Shown in pieces: positions 26,035-34,460 of a DNA stretch of 64,000 nucleotides (its first letter is position 1; every line of letters begins with the position of its first letter). A program made the position numbers and the translations under genes. Below the pieces are notes generated by a model. That model saw only the letters and a program-made list of their open reading frames with translations, had not been told where the DNA came from and ran no database searches. This DNA is from Mycolicibacterium fortuitum subsp. fortuitum (GTDB lineage Bacteria; Actinomycetota; Actinomycetes; Mycobacteriales; Mycobacteriaceae). The stretch is from positions 6,262,001 through 6,326,000 of the forward strand of contig NZ_AP025518.1 of NCBI RefSeq assembly GCF_022179545.1, read 5' to 3'.

Positions 26035-26708
26035 CCTGCGGCGCGCTTCACGAGTTCGTCCATCGCCGCCGGATCGTCGGAATCGACGACGGGGAAACCG
26101 GCGCCCGGTTCGCCCACCCAGTGCAGCTCGATGCCCGGGTTGTGCACATCGGACCCGTCGGGCAGGAAGAAGTGCGGACTTCCTTGGACTTCGTCGCGGT
26201 GACCGCGATAGCCCCGCATCATCTCCGCCCTGGCCGTTCCCTGCTCAAGGTCACGGCGCAAGGCTCCGGCATCGACACCTGAGCACCGCTGCGCCACCCC
26301 GATGATCTCGTGCAACAACGAGACCGGCCTGCTGTCGGTGAAGAACGCGTGCCGCAACGCCATGTCGAGCCGCTCGGCCGCCGGCAAAGACTGCCGCTTG
26401 GCCGCGTGTACCGCCTCGTTGGTGAGCAACGAGGTGATGGGCCAGGTCGACGCGTCACCCTGCCACGGCTTCCAGCCGAACTCGGGTGCCAGTGCGCCCA
26501 CCACCGGAATCTCGCTGTCGAGGTAGCGCTTCGGGATCGGAAACTCGTTGACGTCCTCGAGCAGGAACAGTTGATGGTCCACCCGGACTGCTTCGGTCAG
26601 ACCGGCTTTCTCCCGCGCCGCGTAGAAGCGGTGCAGCGCCACGGTCGACCACCCGCACACCACGTCGGTGAATACCACGACAGTTCCCGGCTGCACATCA
26701 ATCTTCAT
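26031..26708 (-). CDS. DsbA family (FrnE-like) thioredoxin-fold protein
   Basis: A 225-residue cytoplasmic thioredoxin-fold protein of the DsbA/FrnE type. The segment F-T-D-V-V-C-G-W-S at residues 13-21 occupies the active-site place, but the motif is C-x-x-S rather than C-x-x-C. The C-terminal part holds the conserved G-S-P-H-F-F-L-P-D-G-S segment with the cis-Pro. No signal peptide is present. It may act as a monothiol or glutathione/mycothiol-linked isomerase; the substrate is unknown. Confidence 0.82.
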   Translation of the reverse strand: MKIDVQPGTVVVFTDVVCGWSTVALHRFYAAREKAGLTEAVRVDHQLFLLEDVNEFPIPKRYLDSEIPVVGALAPEFGWKPWQGDASTWPITSLLTNEAVHAAKRQSLPAAERLDMALRHAFFTDSRPVSLLHEIIGVAQRCSGVDAGALRRDLEQGTARAEMMRGYRGHRDEVQGSPHFFLPDGSDVHNPGIELHWVGEPGAGFPVVDSDDPAAMDELVKRAAG

Positions 26709-26744
26709 GACGTCCGGGTTCCCACCGCGCGGGCCGCGAAACGC

Positions 26745-27926
26745 CTACGGCCTGAGGATGATCTTGACGGCGCCGTCCTCCTTCTTCTGGAAGATGTCGT
26801 AGCCGTGCGGCGCTTCGTCGAGCGGCAGCACGTGGGTGGCGAACCCGTCGACGCCCAAGGGGTCGTCGTCGCCCAGCAACGGCAGGATGTCGCCCACCCA
26901 CTTCTTGACGTTGGCCTGGCCCATCCGCAGCTGGACCTGCTTGTCGAACAACGTCAGCATCGGCAGTGGATCGGCCATGCCGCCGTAGACGCCGATCAGA
27001 GAAATGGTGCCGCCGCGGCGCACCGTGTCGATCGCGGTGTAGAACGCGTCGAGCCGATCCACCCCGGCTGTCTGCATCAGCGGTTTGGCAATGGCATCGG
27101 GCATCAGTGCCGTCATCTTCTGCAGCGTGGAGGCCACCGGTGAGCCGTGCGCCTCCATGCCCACGGCGTCGATCACCGAATCCGTCCCTCGGCCGTCGGT
27201 CATCGACCGCACCGCATCGCCCACCGATTCGTCCAGTGAGCTCAAGTCGATGGTGGTGATGCCGCGCTCCTCGGCCCGGGCCAGCCGCTCGCGGATCCGG
27301 TCCACGGCGATCACCCGATAGCCCAGATGCGCTGCGATGCGGGCGGCCATGTCGCCGATCGGCCCGAGCCCGAGAACCGTCACCGAGCCGCCATCGGGGA
27401 TGTCCGCGTACGCGACGGCCTGCCACGCCGTGGGCAGCACGTCCGAAAGGTAGACGAACCGCGAATCCGGCGGTCCCTCAGGCACTTTGATATGGGTGAA
27501 CTGGGCCTGGGGCACCCGCAGGTACTCGGCTTGGCCACCGGGCACCTGACCGTAGAGCTCCGAGTAACCGAACAGTGCCGCACCCATGCCCTGGTCTCGG
27601 ACCTGGGTGGTTTCGCACTGGGTGTAGAGCTGCTGGTCGCACATGAAGCAGTGCCCACACGAGATCTGGAAGGGGATGACCACCCGCTCACCCACCGTCA
27701 GACTGCCGACGGCGGAACCCACCTCTCGAACGATGCCCATCGGCTCGTGGCCCAGGATGTCGCCCGGATGCATGAAGGCACCGAGCACCTCGTAAAGGTG
27801 TAGATCGGAGCCGCAGATGTTGGTCGAGGTGACCTCGATGATCGCGTCGGTCGGCTCTTGGATCTCGGGGTCGGGCACGGTGTCGACCCGCACGTCCCGC
27901 CGGCCATGCCAGGTAACGGCTTTCAA
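26745..27926 (-). CDS. Zinc-dependent alcohol dehydrogenase (MDR family)
   Basis: A 393-residue medium-chain dehydrogenase. The catalytic zinc ligands are in N-I-C-G-S-D-L-H and G-H-E-P near residues 36-70; structural Cys lie in S-C-G-H-C-F-M-C-D-Q-Q-L-Y-T-Q-C near 95-110. The NAD-binding G-L-G-P-I-G lies near 180. The layout resembles glutathione-independent formaldehyde dehydrogenase-like enzymes. An ATG at 27926 starts at the family N-terminus (MKAVTWHG). The substrate is not determined. Confidence 0.92.
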   Translation of the reverse strand: MKAVTWHGRRDVRVDTVPDPEIQEPTDAIIEVTSTNICGSDLHLYEVLGAFMHPGDILGHEPMGIVREVGSAVGSLTVGERVVIPFQISCGHCFMCDQQLYTQCETTQVRDQGMGAALFGYSELYGQVPGGQAEYLRVPQAQFTHIKVPEGPPDSRFVYLSDVLPTAWQAVAYADIPDGGSVTVLGLGPIGDMAARIAAHLGYRVIAVDRIRERLARAEERGITTIDLSSLDESVGDAVRSMTDGRGTDSVIDAVGMEAHGSPVASTLQKMTALMPDAIAKPLMQTAGVDRLDAFYTAIDTVRRGGTISLIGVYGGMADPLPMLTLFDKQVQLRMGQANVKKWVGDILPLLGDDDPLGVDGFATHVLPLDEAPHGYDIFQKKEDGAVKIILRP

Positions 27927-28011
27927 GATCTGCTCCCATCGCTCGCGGTGTCGCAGGTGGGGCTACCCCGCCAGGCCCGCGCCAAACCGGCGCCGCTGTG
28001 GTGACAATGGT

Positions 28012-28509
28012 GTGGTGGCGCAAAGTTGGGAAGGTTTCGACGGATTCGCAGGACTGCTCGATTACCCGATGTTCGTCGTGACGGCACAAGGTCAGGACGG
28101 GCCGGCGGGTTGTCTGGTCGGTTTCACCACACAGGCCAGCATCGATCCGCCCCGGTTCCTGGTCGGCATCTCGAAGCAGAACCACACCTTCGCCGCCGCG
28201 GAATCAGCCACCCACCTGGGAGTGCACCTGTTGGCCCGTGGCGACCTGGAGCTGGCCCGGTGGTTCGGCGGGCAGACGGGTGACGAGGTCGACAAATTCG
28301 CCGATTGCCGCTGGCATCCCGGCCCGACCGGGACCCCGATCCTCGATGCCTCGCCGGCCTGGTTCGTCGGCGCCAAACTCGACCGTTTCGACCTCGGTGA
28401 CCACGTGGGATATCTCCTGAATCCGGTGGCCGGTCAGGCGCCCGACGAGCCGCAGCCGTGGGTCGACCTCACCGACGTGGCCGACCTCAAGCCAGGCCAC
28501 GACGCCTGA
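28012..28509 (+). CDS. Flavin reductase family protein (FMN-binding split barrel)
   Basis: A roughly 165-residue FMN-binding split-barrel domain. It has V-V-T-A-Q-G, G-C-L-V-G-F-T-T-Q-A-S-I-D-P-P-R-F-L-V-G-I-S-K-Q-N-H-T and the late G-D-H-V-G-Y-L-L segment. Such proteins reduce FMN or FAD for a partner monooxygenase or act as deazaflavin-linked reductases. Start is GTG at 28012 or the next GTG at 28015; no strong ribosome site decides between them. It is divergent from the zinc dehydrogenase gene. Confidence 0.86.
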   Translation: MVAQSWEGFDGFAGLLDYPMFVVTAQGQDGPAGCLVGFTTQASIDPPRFLVGISKQNHTFAAAESATHLGVHLLARGDLELARWFGGQTGDEVDKFADCRWHPGPTGTPILDASPAWFVGAKLDRFDLGDHVGYLLNPVAGQAPDEPQPWVDLTDVADLKPGHDA

Positions 28510-28512
28510 GCA

Positions 28513-29232
28513 TCACTTCCAGGCGAAGACCGGCTGTTCGAGTTCGTCGACCGGATCGGTACGGCCTTCCAGAGCCAACCAGCGCAACTGCAGCAACACC
28601 GCACCGGTCGGTGCGTGGATCAGATCGTTGCCCAACGGAATCTGCACCACCGGGCGCGGGCTCTCCGGGATCGTGATGAACCGCGGGGAATCCTCGCGCT
28701 GCAACTGGTGCAGCCCCACCCGGTAGGCCGCCACCACCTCGTCAGGGGACGGACGCAGATCCAGCCGCCCGCCGCCCCAGATCACCACCGGAGTGATGAC
28801 GTATCCCGACCGGGTCGGATAGTCATCGAGCAGGCCGAGTACCGCCGAATCGGGAAGGCTGACCCCGACCTCTTCATCGAGTTCCCGCAGCGCGGCCTCG
28901 ATCGCATTCTCGCCCGGATCCAGCCGGCCGCCTGGCAGCGCCCACTGCGCGGCGTGAGACGAAAGCCGGGATGTCCTGCGGCACAACAGAAACGCCGCCC
29001 CGCCGGACACGTCGACCATGCGGCCGTCGAGCCCGGGCTCCGGCATGGGCCGCCCGCCGATCCACTCGTCGACCGGAGCCGGGTCCACCCGGTCCTCTCC
29101 GAGTTCGGAATCCACCAGGACCACCGCGACGGCCGCGTGCCGCTTCGTCGGATCGGTCACGGCGCGGCGCTCGTGCCCCGCCAGATGTGCCCCGATGCGT
29201 TTCCGCAGGGCTTCGTCGTAGGCGATCGTCAC
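28513..29232 (-). CDS. Nudix hydrolase (CoA-diphosphatase-like)
   Basis: A 239-residue Nudix protein. The Nudix box reads G-G-R-L-D-P-G-E-N-A-I-E-A-A-L-R-E-L-D-E-E-V-G-V near residues 100-123, matching the G-x5-E-x7-R-E-U-x-E-E-x-G-U pattern. The context resembles NUDT7/CoA pyrophosphatase-type members, which hydrolyse CoA-like diphosphates, but substrate assignment is tentative. It converges on the flavin reductase gene with 3 bp between the stops. Confidence 0.88.
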   Translation of the reverse strand: MTIAYDEALRKRIGAHLAGHERRAVTDPTKRHAAVAVVLVDSELGEDRVDPAPVDEWIGGRPMPEPGLDGRMVDVSGGAAFLLCRRTSRLSSHAAQWALPGGRLDPGENAIEAALRELDEEVGVSLPDSAVLGLLDDYPTRSGYVITPVVIWGGGRLDLRPSPDEVVAAYRVGLHQLQREDSPRFITIPESPRPVVQIPLGNDLIHAPTGAVLLQLRWLALEGRTDPVDELEQPVFAWK

Positions 29233-29280
29233 CGCTCGACCATATGCGCAGCGCGGCAGGCCGGGCCGCCGAGGTAACGC

Positions 29281-29658
29281 CTACTGGTCCGGCTTGCGGG
29301 TCTGCTGATACAGCGCCAGCTTCCAGGCGCCGTCGACCCGGTGATAGACGCTGGACATGGCGCCGACGAACGCGGGCTCCTCCTCGTCGCGGTAGGCCGT
29401 GCCCGTGTAGACCAGGACGGCGTTGTCGTCGTCGAGGACGATCACGTGCACGCCACTGAGCTCGTAGGCACGCCACGGCGGTGATTCGGACAATGCGGCC
29501 ACCACGGTGTTGCGGTCCATCACCGTGCCGTTGGCGAGCACCATGACGGCCTCGGGCAACATCAGCTCGCCGTAGAAATCCGCGCCGGTCGACTCGCACA
29601 ACGAATCCCACCCGGCACGCTCGATGTGCAGGAGTTCGTCGAGAACTTGGCTGGTCAC
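29281..29658 (-). CDS. NTF2-like (SnoaL/DUF4440) protein
   Basis: A 125-residue protein of the nuclear-transport-factor-2 fold, similar to SnoaL/DUF4440 proteins: the helical start L-D-E-L-L-H-I-E-R-A-G-W-D-S-L, then V-M-V-L-A-N-G-T-V-M-D-R, and the terminal S-S-V-Y-H-R-V-D-G-A-W-K-L-A-L-Y-Q-Q-T. A function cannot be assigned. The gene lies 48 bp downstream of the Nudix gene start and is divergent from the cutinase gene. Confidence 0.82.
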   Translation of the reverse strand: MTSQVLDELLHIERAGWDSLCESTGADFYGELMLPEAVMVLANGTVMDRNTVVAALSESPPWRAYELSGVHVIVLDDDNAVLVYTGTAYRDEEEPAFVGAMSSVYHRVDGAWKLALYQQTRKPDQ

Positions 29659-29702
29659 CGCTACGTGATACCCGTTACCCAGAGCTGGTATGCCTGGGCA
29701 TT

Positions 29703-29716
29703 ACTGTTAAAACAGT
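29703..29716. promoter_or_regulatory. Inverted repeat upstream of the cutinase gene
   Basis: ACTGTT-AA-AACAGT is a perfect 6-bp-arm inverted repeat, lying between the divergent NTF2-like and cutinase genes. It ends 14 bp before the cutinase GTG and may be an operator. No cognate regulator is adjacent. Confidence 0.4.
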
Positions 29717-29730
29717 GGTAGAAGTGATTT

Positions 29731-30423
29731 GTGGGTGTCCGTAAGGTATCGGCCCTCGCGGGCATCGCAGCAGTGACTGCGGCCGCCGCGCTGGGCACGG
29801 TATGGACTCCCCTCGCTACGCCCGTTGCGTCAGCTGCCCCGGACTGTCCGGACATCGAGGTGGTCTTCGCCCGCGGCACCGACGAGCCGGCCGGCATCGG
29901 CAATGTCGGCAAGGCATTCGTCGACACGCTGCGCCCCATGGTCAAAGGTTCGACGGTCGGCACCTACGCGGTGAAATACCCGGCGTCGTGGGACTTCATG
30001 AAGGCCGCCGCCGGAGCCACCGACATGAGCAAGCGGGTGCAGGCCACCGCCGCCCGCTGCCCCAAGACCAAGATCGTGATGGGCGGCTACTCACAGGGCG
30101 CGGCGGTGGTCGACGTGGTGGCAACCTCACCGATTGCCGGCCTGGGCTACACCGCCCCGCTACCCGCTGCGGTGGTGCCGCGCGTCGCGTCAGTCGTGGT
30201 CTTCGGCAACCCGTCGGCCCGCCTCGGTCAGCCGCTCACCCGCATGAGCCCGGACTTCGGCGCCAGGACAGCGGACCTGTGCAACACCAACGACCCCATC
30301 TGCTCGCTCGGCCGGGACTGGAACGCCCACATCACCTATCCGAAGTCGGGCCTGATCAAGCTCGCCGCACAATGGGTCACCCGTCATGTCCAGCCGGCTC
30401 CAACGCCCGCTGCTCGGCGCTGA
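29731..30423 (+). CDS. Secreted cutinase family serine esterase
   Basis: A 230-residue secreted esterase. The signal peptide (about residues 1-35) ends V-A-S-A-A-P-D-C-P. The mature part shows the cutinase pattern: [10 protein letters not shown], the nucleophile elbow G-Y-S-Q-G-A near residue 119, the C-N-T-N-D-P-I-C segment with the catalytic Asp, and the final W-N-A-H-I-T-Y with the His. Mycobacterial cutinase-like proteins hydrolyse esters and lipids outside the cell. Start is GTG. The 3' end overlaps the convergent cyclase by 47 bp. Confidence 0.93.
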   Translation: MGVRKVSALAGIAAVTAAAALGTVWTPLATPVASAAPDCPDIEVVFARGTDEPAGIGNVGKAFVDTLRPMVKGSTVGTYAVKYPASWDFMKAAAGATDMSKRVQATAARCPKTKIVMGGYSQGAAVVDVVATSPIAGLGYTAPLPAAVVPRVASVVVFGNPSARLGQPLTRMSPDFGARTADLCNTNDPICSLGRDWNAHITYPKSGLIKLAAQWVTRHVQPAPTPAARR

Positions 30424-31231
30424 CGACGGGATAGAGCCGATGGCTTCCGGGTAGGCCCTTCAACTCCACTTCTCGCGGAGCACCTAGTTCGAGGTCATCG
30501 AGGTGCTTGACCGCCTCCGCGACCGGCTCGCTGACCAGGATCTCGCCGCCGTCGGCCTGCCCGGCCACCCGGGCCGCCAGCGCGACGTCGAGGCCGAACA
30601 GGTCGTCACCCCGGCGCACCGACGTGCCCATGTGCACCCCGATCCGGACGCGGATGGCCTGCCACCGACCAGGATTCACCGCGAGCGCGCACTGAACGTC
30701 GGTGGCGAAGCGCACCGCGTTCTCCGGATCGGCGAACGCGATCATGAACCCGTCGCCCTGCGTCTTGACCACGTGACCGCCATGCTTGCCGACGCGAGCC
30801 TGAACGAGCTTGTTGTGCTTCTCCAACAGCTTCACCCAGGCCCGGTCACCCATGGCGGCGTTGTATTGGGTTGAGCCCTCGATGTCGGAGAAGACGATGA
30901 CGACCCGCCCGTCGGCGGTCAACCGGGCCAGGTCGGGACGCTCCACCTGGGCCCACCCGGCAAGGTCCTCGATCGAGTTGCGCACCGTGGCGCCGAGTCC
31001 CTTGTTGATCAGCATGTCCGCGGTCTGAAACACCGTCTTGATGGCCAATGGCGCCACACCGCGACGACGCTTCCTCCGGCGGTCCTCGTCTTCGAGCTTC
31101 ATGCGCTCGATCTCGCGGCGGGCATTCGCCAGCTGCCGGCGGCTCACGATGAACAACACCAGGAACGTCACGAACGCCGCGAACAGCACGACGACAACCA
31201 CCAGCAGTACGACCTCGACAGTGGACGGCAT
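30377..31231 (-). CDS. Class III adenylate/guanylate cyclase with N-terminal membrane helix
   Basis: A 284-residue protein with one membrane helix (about residues 5-30), a basic linker (R-R-K-R-R-R) and a class III cyclase domain (about 105-280). The first metal Asp is in F-S-D-I-E-G-S-T near residue 112, the second in G-D-G-F-M-I-A-F; the substrate Lys precedes it (V-K-T-Q-G-D-G). In the transition-state motif the usual V-N-x-A-A-R reads V-A-L-A-A-R, so the Asn is replaced by Ala while the Arg is kept. Activity may be weak or partner-dependent. The ATG at 31231 is preferred; an upstream start at 31261 adds ten residues. Confidence 0.86.
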   Translation of the reverse strand: MPSTVEVVLLVVVVVLFAAFVTFLVLFIVSRRQLANARREIERMKLEDEDRRRKRRRGVAPLAIKTVFQTADMLINKGLGATVRNSIEDLAGWAQVERPDLARLTADGRVVIVFSDIEGSTQYNAAMGDRAWVKLLEKHNKLVQARVGKHGGHVVKTQGDGFMIAFADPENAVRFATDVQCALAVNPGRWQAIRVRIGVHMGTSVRRGDDLFGLDVALAARVAGQADGGEILVSEPVAEAVKHLDDLELGAPREVELKGLPGSHRLYPVVSAEQRALEPAGHDG

Positions 31232-31317
31232 CGGCACCCGATGATTATCGCCGCATGTCACATTTCGCCGAGTCGCGGTGTCTTGAGGGGGTAAGCACCA
31301 ACAACATAGGAGTGACC

Positions 31318-31791
31318 ATGGATGCTCGTCTGAACCTGTTCGAGAACCGGACCGCCGCCAAGATGCTCAAATACGTCACGTCGGCGGGCAAGGTGATCAC
31401 GGACTCGTCACTCCCGGAGGCCACTCAGCAATTGGTGGCGCTGCGCGCCAGCCAGATCAACGGCTGCGCGTTCTGTACCGATATGCACACCAAGGACGCG
31501 GTTGCCGCCGGGGAGACCCAGCAGCGCCTGCACCTGGTGGCGGCCTGGCGGGAGGCAACGGTGTTCACCGAGGCCGAACGCGCCGCACTGGAGTTGACCG
31601 AGCAAGGCACCCGGATCGCCGACGCCGCAGGCGGGGTCAGCGACGAGGTGTGGGCAAACGCGGTCAAACACTACGACGAGGATCAGCTGGCGGCGCTGGT
31701 GTGCCTGATCGCGTTCATGAACACCGTCAACCGCCTGAACGTGATCGTTCAGATGCCCGCCGGCGACTACCAGCCGGGACAGTTCGGGTAA
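31318..31791 (+). CDS. AhpD-like carboxymuconolactone decarboxylase family protein
   Basis: A 157-residue helical protein with the CMD/AhpD fold. The redox motif is C-A-F-C-T-D-M-H near residue 52, a C-x-x-C followed by H, as in alkylhydroperoxidase AhpD-type proteins that act in peroxide defence. The ATG at 31318 has GGAG six bases upstream; the longer open frame does not look coding. It is divergent from the cyclase gene. Confidence 0.88.
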   Translation: MDARLNLFENRTAAKMLKYVTSAGKVITDSSLPEATQQLVALRASQINGCAFCTDMHTKDAVAAGETQQRLHLVAAWREATVFTEAERAALELTEQGTRIADAAGGVSDEVWANAVKHYDEDQLAALVCLIAFMNTVNRLNVIVQMPAGDYQPGQFG

Positions 31792-31843
31792 GCGCGACCG
31801 GGACGATCGTCGGCAGGGGTGAACTGGCACGCTGGTCATCAAT

Positions 31844-34378
31844 ATGACCACTCCCCTGCTCGACGATCCGAACGACCTCTCGGCACTGCAAGCCAAGGGC
31901 GGCGACGCCGACGCGCTGTTCACCGACTTCGCCGGCTGGGCCGAGGCCAACGGCACCACGCTGTACCCGGCGCAGGAGGAGGCGCTGATCGAACTGGTCA
32001 GCGGGGCGAACGTGATCCTCGCGACGCCGACAGGATCGGGTAAGTCTCTGGTGGCCACCGGGGCGATCTATGCGGCACTGGCCGGGGACCGCGTCAGTTT
32101 CTACACCGCCCCGATCAAGGCGTTGGTCAGCGAGAAGTTCTTCGCGCTGTGCGACGTGTTCGGGGCAGACAACGTCGGCATGCTCACCGGGGACGCATCG
32201 GTCAACGCCGACGCTCCGATCATCGCCTGCACCGCCGAGATCCTGGCCAACCTCGCGTTGCGCGAAGGGGCCGATGCCGATATCGGCCTGGTGGTGATGG
32301 ACGAGTTCCACTTCTACGGCGACCCCGACCGCGGCTGGGCCTGGCAGGTGCCGCTGCTGGAGCTTCCCAAGGCCCAGTTCCTCTTGATGTCGGCGACCCT
32401 GGGCGACGTGACGTTCCTGCGCAAGGATCTGACCCGGCGCACCGGCCGGGAGACGGCGTTGGTCACCGGCGCGCAGCGCCCGGTTCCGTTGTTCTACTCG
32501 TACGCCACCACCCCGATGCACGAGACCATCGCCGATCTGCTCGAGACCAAGCAGGCACCGATCTACGTCGTGCACTTCACCCAGGCGTCGGCGCTGGAAC
32601 GAGCCCAGGCGTTGATGAGCGTCAACGTGTGCACCAAGGAAGAGAAGGCCGCGATCGCCGAACACATCGGCAGCTTTCGTTTCTCGACGACATTCGGGTC
32701 CACGCTGTCGCGGCTGGTGCGGCACGGCATCGGCGTCCACCACGCCGGAATGCTGCCCAAATACCGTCGCCTGGTGGAACAGCTGGCCCAGGCCGGGCTG
32801 CTCAAGGTGATCTGCGGCACCGACACCCTCGGCGTCGGCATCAACGTGCCGATCCGCACCGTGGTGTTCTCTGCCCTGTCCAAATACGACGGCACCCGGA
32901 TGCGGCTGCTCAATGCCCGCGAGTTCCATCAGATCGCCGGGCGGGCGGGCCGGGCCGGGTACGACACCGTGGGCACCGTCGTGGTGCAGGCACCCGACCA
33001 CGAGGTCGAGAACATCAAACAGTTCGCCAAGGTGGCCGACGACCCGAAGAAGCGTCGGAAACTGGTGCGGCGCAAGGCGCCCGAGGGCATGGTGCCGTGG
33101 GGTGAGAACACCATGAACCGGCTGATCGATGCCGCACCCGAAGCATTGACCAGCAACATGCGGGTCTCGACGGCCATGATTCTCGACGTCGTGGACCGTC
33201 CCGGCGACCCGTTCGAGGCGATGCGCCGACTGCTCACCGACAACCACGAACCGCGCAAGCGTCAGCTGAAGCACATCCGGGAGGCCGTCGGCATCGCCCG
33301 ATCACTGCTGCAGGCCGGCGTCGTGGAACGACTCGACGAACCCGAGGCCGATGGTCGCCGCTACCGGCTGACCGTCGACCTGCCGCCGGACTTCGCCCTC
33401 AACCAGCCCCTGTCCACCTTCGCCCTGGCCGCCGTCAACGTCCTCGATCCGGATTCGGAAAGCTATGCGCTGGACGTGGTTTCGGTGATCGAGGCCACCC
33501 TTGAAGATCCCCGCCAGATCCTGGCCGCCCAGCTGAACAAGGCCAGGGGCGAGGCAGTGGCCCAGATGAAGGCCGACGGGATCGAGTACGACGAACGCAT
33601 CGAGCTGCTCGACGAGGTCACCTACCCCAAACCTCTACGAGAACTGCTCGAGCACACCTACGAGGTGTACCGCCAGACCAATCCGTGGGCGGCCGACGGG
33701 CATCTGTCCCCCAAGTCGGTGGTCCGCGAAATGTGGGAGCGGGCCCTGACCTTCCGCGAATACATCAGCCTCTACGGGCTGACCCGCTCCGAAGGGGCGG
33801 TGCTGCGCTACCTGTCCGATGCGTTCAAGGCGCTGCGATCGGGAGTGCCCGCCACCGCCCGCACCGAGGAGCTCGCCGACATCGTCGAGTGGCTGGGCGA
33901 ATTGGTGCGGCAGGTGGATTCGAGCCTGCTCGATGAATGGGAGCAGCTGACGAGCCCCGACCAGCCGCACGATGTGCCGGTGGCGGTGCCGGCCCGGCCG
34001 CGCCCGCTCACCGGCAACGATCGGGCATTCACCGCGATGGTGCGCAACGCGTTGTTCCGGCGGGTGGAGTTGTTCGCCCGGGCCCGCTGGGACGAGCTCG
34101 GCACGCTGGATGCCGCGTCAGGTTGGACCGCCGATCGGTGGGCCGAAATCGGTGAGGAGTACTTCGACGAGCACGCCGAGGTGAGGACCGGCGCCGACGC
34201 CCGCGGGCCGGCGTTGCTGATCTTCGACAAGCAGCCGCAGGTGTGGCGAGTTCGACAAATCCTCGACGATCCTGCCGGAGATCACGATTGGGGCTTCGAC
34301 GTGGAAGTGGACCTCACCGCCAGCGACGAGGAAGGCGCTGCGGTGCTGCGTATCGTCGATGTCGGCCGGATGGGATAG
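31844..34378 (+). CDS. DEAD/DEAH-box helicase, SKI2-like (DUF3516 C-terminus)
   Basis: An 844-residue superfamily 2 helicase. Motif I is A-T-P-T-G-S-G-K-S near residue 63, motif II is D-E-F-H near 153, motif III is S-A-T near 183, and the C-terminal RecA domain has H-H-A-G-M-L, G-T-D-T-L-G-V-G-I-N and H-Q-I-A-G-R-A-G-R. The C-terminal third fits the actinobacterial DUF3516-type extension. It resembles SKI2/Mtr4-like RNA helicases more than DNA-repair helicases. It lies on the same strand as the HelD gene, separated by the RAE-like element, so it is probably not part of that operon. Confidence 0.92.
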   Translation: MTTPLLDDPNDLSALQAKGGDADALFTDFAGWAEANGTTLYPAQEEALIELVSGANVILATPTGSGKSLVATGAIYAALAGDRVSFYTAPIKALVSEKFFALCDVFGADNVGMLTGDASVNADAPIIACTAEILANLALREGADADIGLVVMDEFHFYGDPDRGWAWQVPLLELPKAQFLLMSATLGDVTFLRKDLTRRTGRETALVTGAQRPVPLFYSYATTPMHETIADLLETKQAPIYVVHFTQASALERAQALMSVNVCTKEEKAAIAEHIGSFRFSTTFGSTLSRLVRHGIGVHHAGMLPKYRRLVEQLAQAGLLKVICGTDTLGVGINVPIRTVVFSALSKYDGTRMRLLNAREFHQIAGRAGRAGYDTVGTVVVQAPDHEVENIKQFAKVADDPKKRRKLVRRKAPEGMVPWGENTMNRLIDAAPEALTSNMRVSTAMILDVVDRPGDPFEAMRRLLTDNHEPRKRQLKHIREAVGIARSLLQAGVVERLDEPEADGRRYRLTVDLPPDFALNQPLSTFALAAVNVLDPDSESYALDVVSVIEATLEDPRQILAAQLNKARGEAVAQMKADGIEYDERIELLDEVTYPKPLRELLEHTYEVYRQTNPWAADGHLSPKSVVREMWERALTFREYISLYGLTRSEGAVLRYLSDAFKALRSGVPATARTEELADIVEWLGELVRQVDSSLLDEWEQLTSPDQPHDVPVAVPARPRPLTGNDRAFTAMVRNALFRRVELFARARWDELGTLDAASGWTADRWAEIGEEYFDEHAEVRTGADARGPALLIFDKQPQVWRVRQILDDPAGDHDWGFDVEVDLTASDEEGAAVLRIVDVGRMG

Positions 34379-34406
34379 GTGATTGCTGGCTCCCATTTTA
34401 TCGCGA

Positions 34407-34433
34407 CCCCGGGGCCTTGCGGCAAGGCCGGGG
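34407..34433 (+). promoter_or_regulatory. Rifamycin-associated-element-like inverted repeat
   Basis: The core GGCCTTGCGGCAAGGCC (34413-34429) is a perfect inverted repeat with a single-base centre, flanked by CCCC/GGGG. It matches what I recall of the rifamycin-associated element that precedes rifamycin-inducible genes such as rph and helR in Actinobacteria. It lies 32 bp before the start of the HelD gene. TTGCGG (34417-34422) and CACAAT (34442-34447) could be -35/-10 elements, but the 19-bp spacer is long. Alternatively, it could be the terminator of the helicase gene. The identity should be checked against the published motif. Confidence 0.7.
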
Positions 34434-34460
34434 TGATGGCGCACAATCGCTGGCCTGAAC

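Noticed and set aside
31727..33274. 515-codon minus-strand open frame opposite the helicase
   Set aside because: No recognisable motif, and the plus-strand helicase motifs occupy the same bases.
34407..34433. The inverted repeat as a plain terminator of the helicase gene
   Set aside because: The GC stem could terminate, but there is no U-run and the core resembles a rifamycin-associated element next to a HelD gene; the regulatory reading is preferred though not proven.
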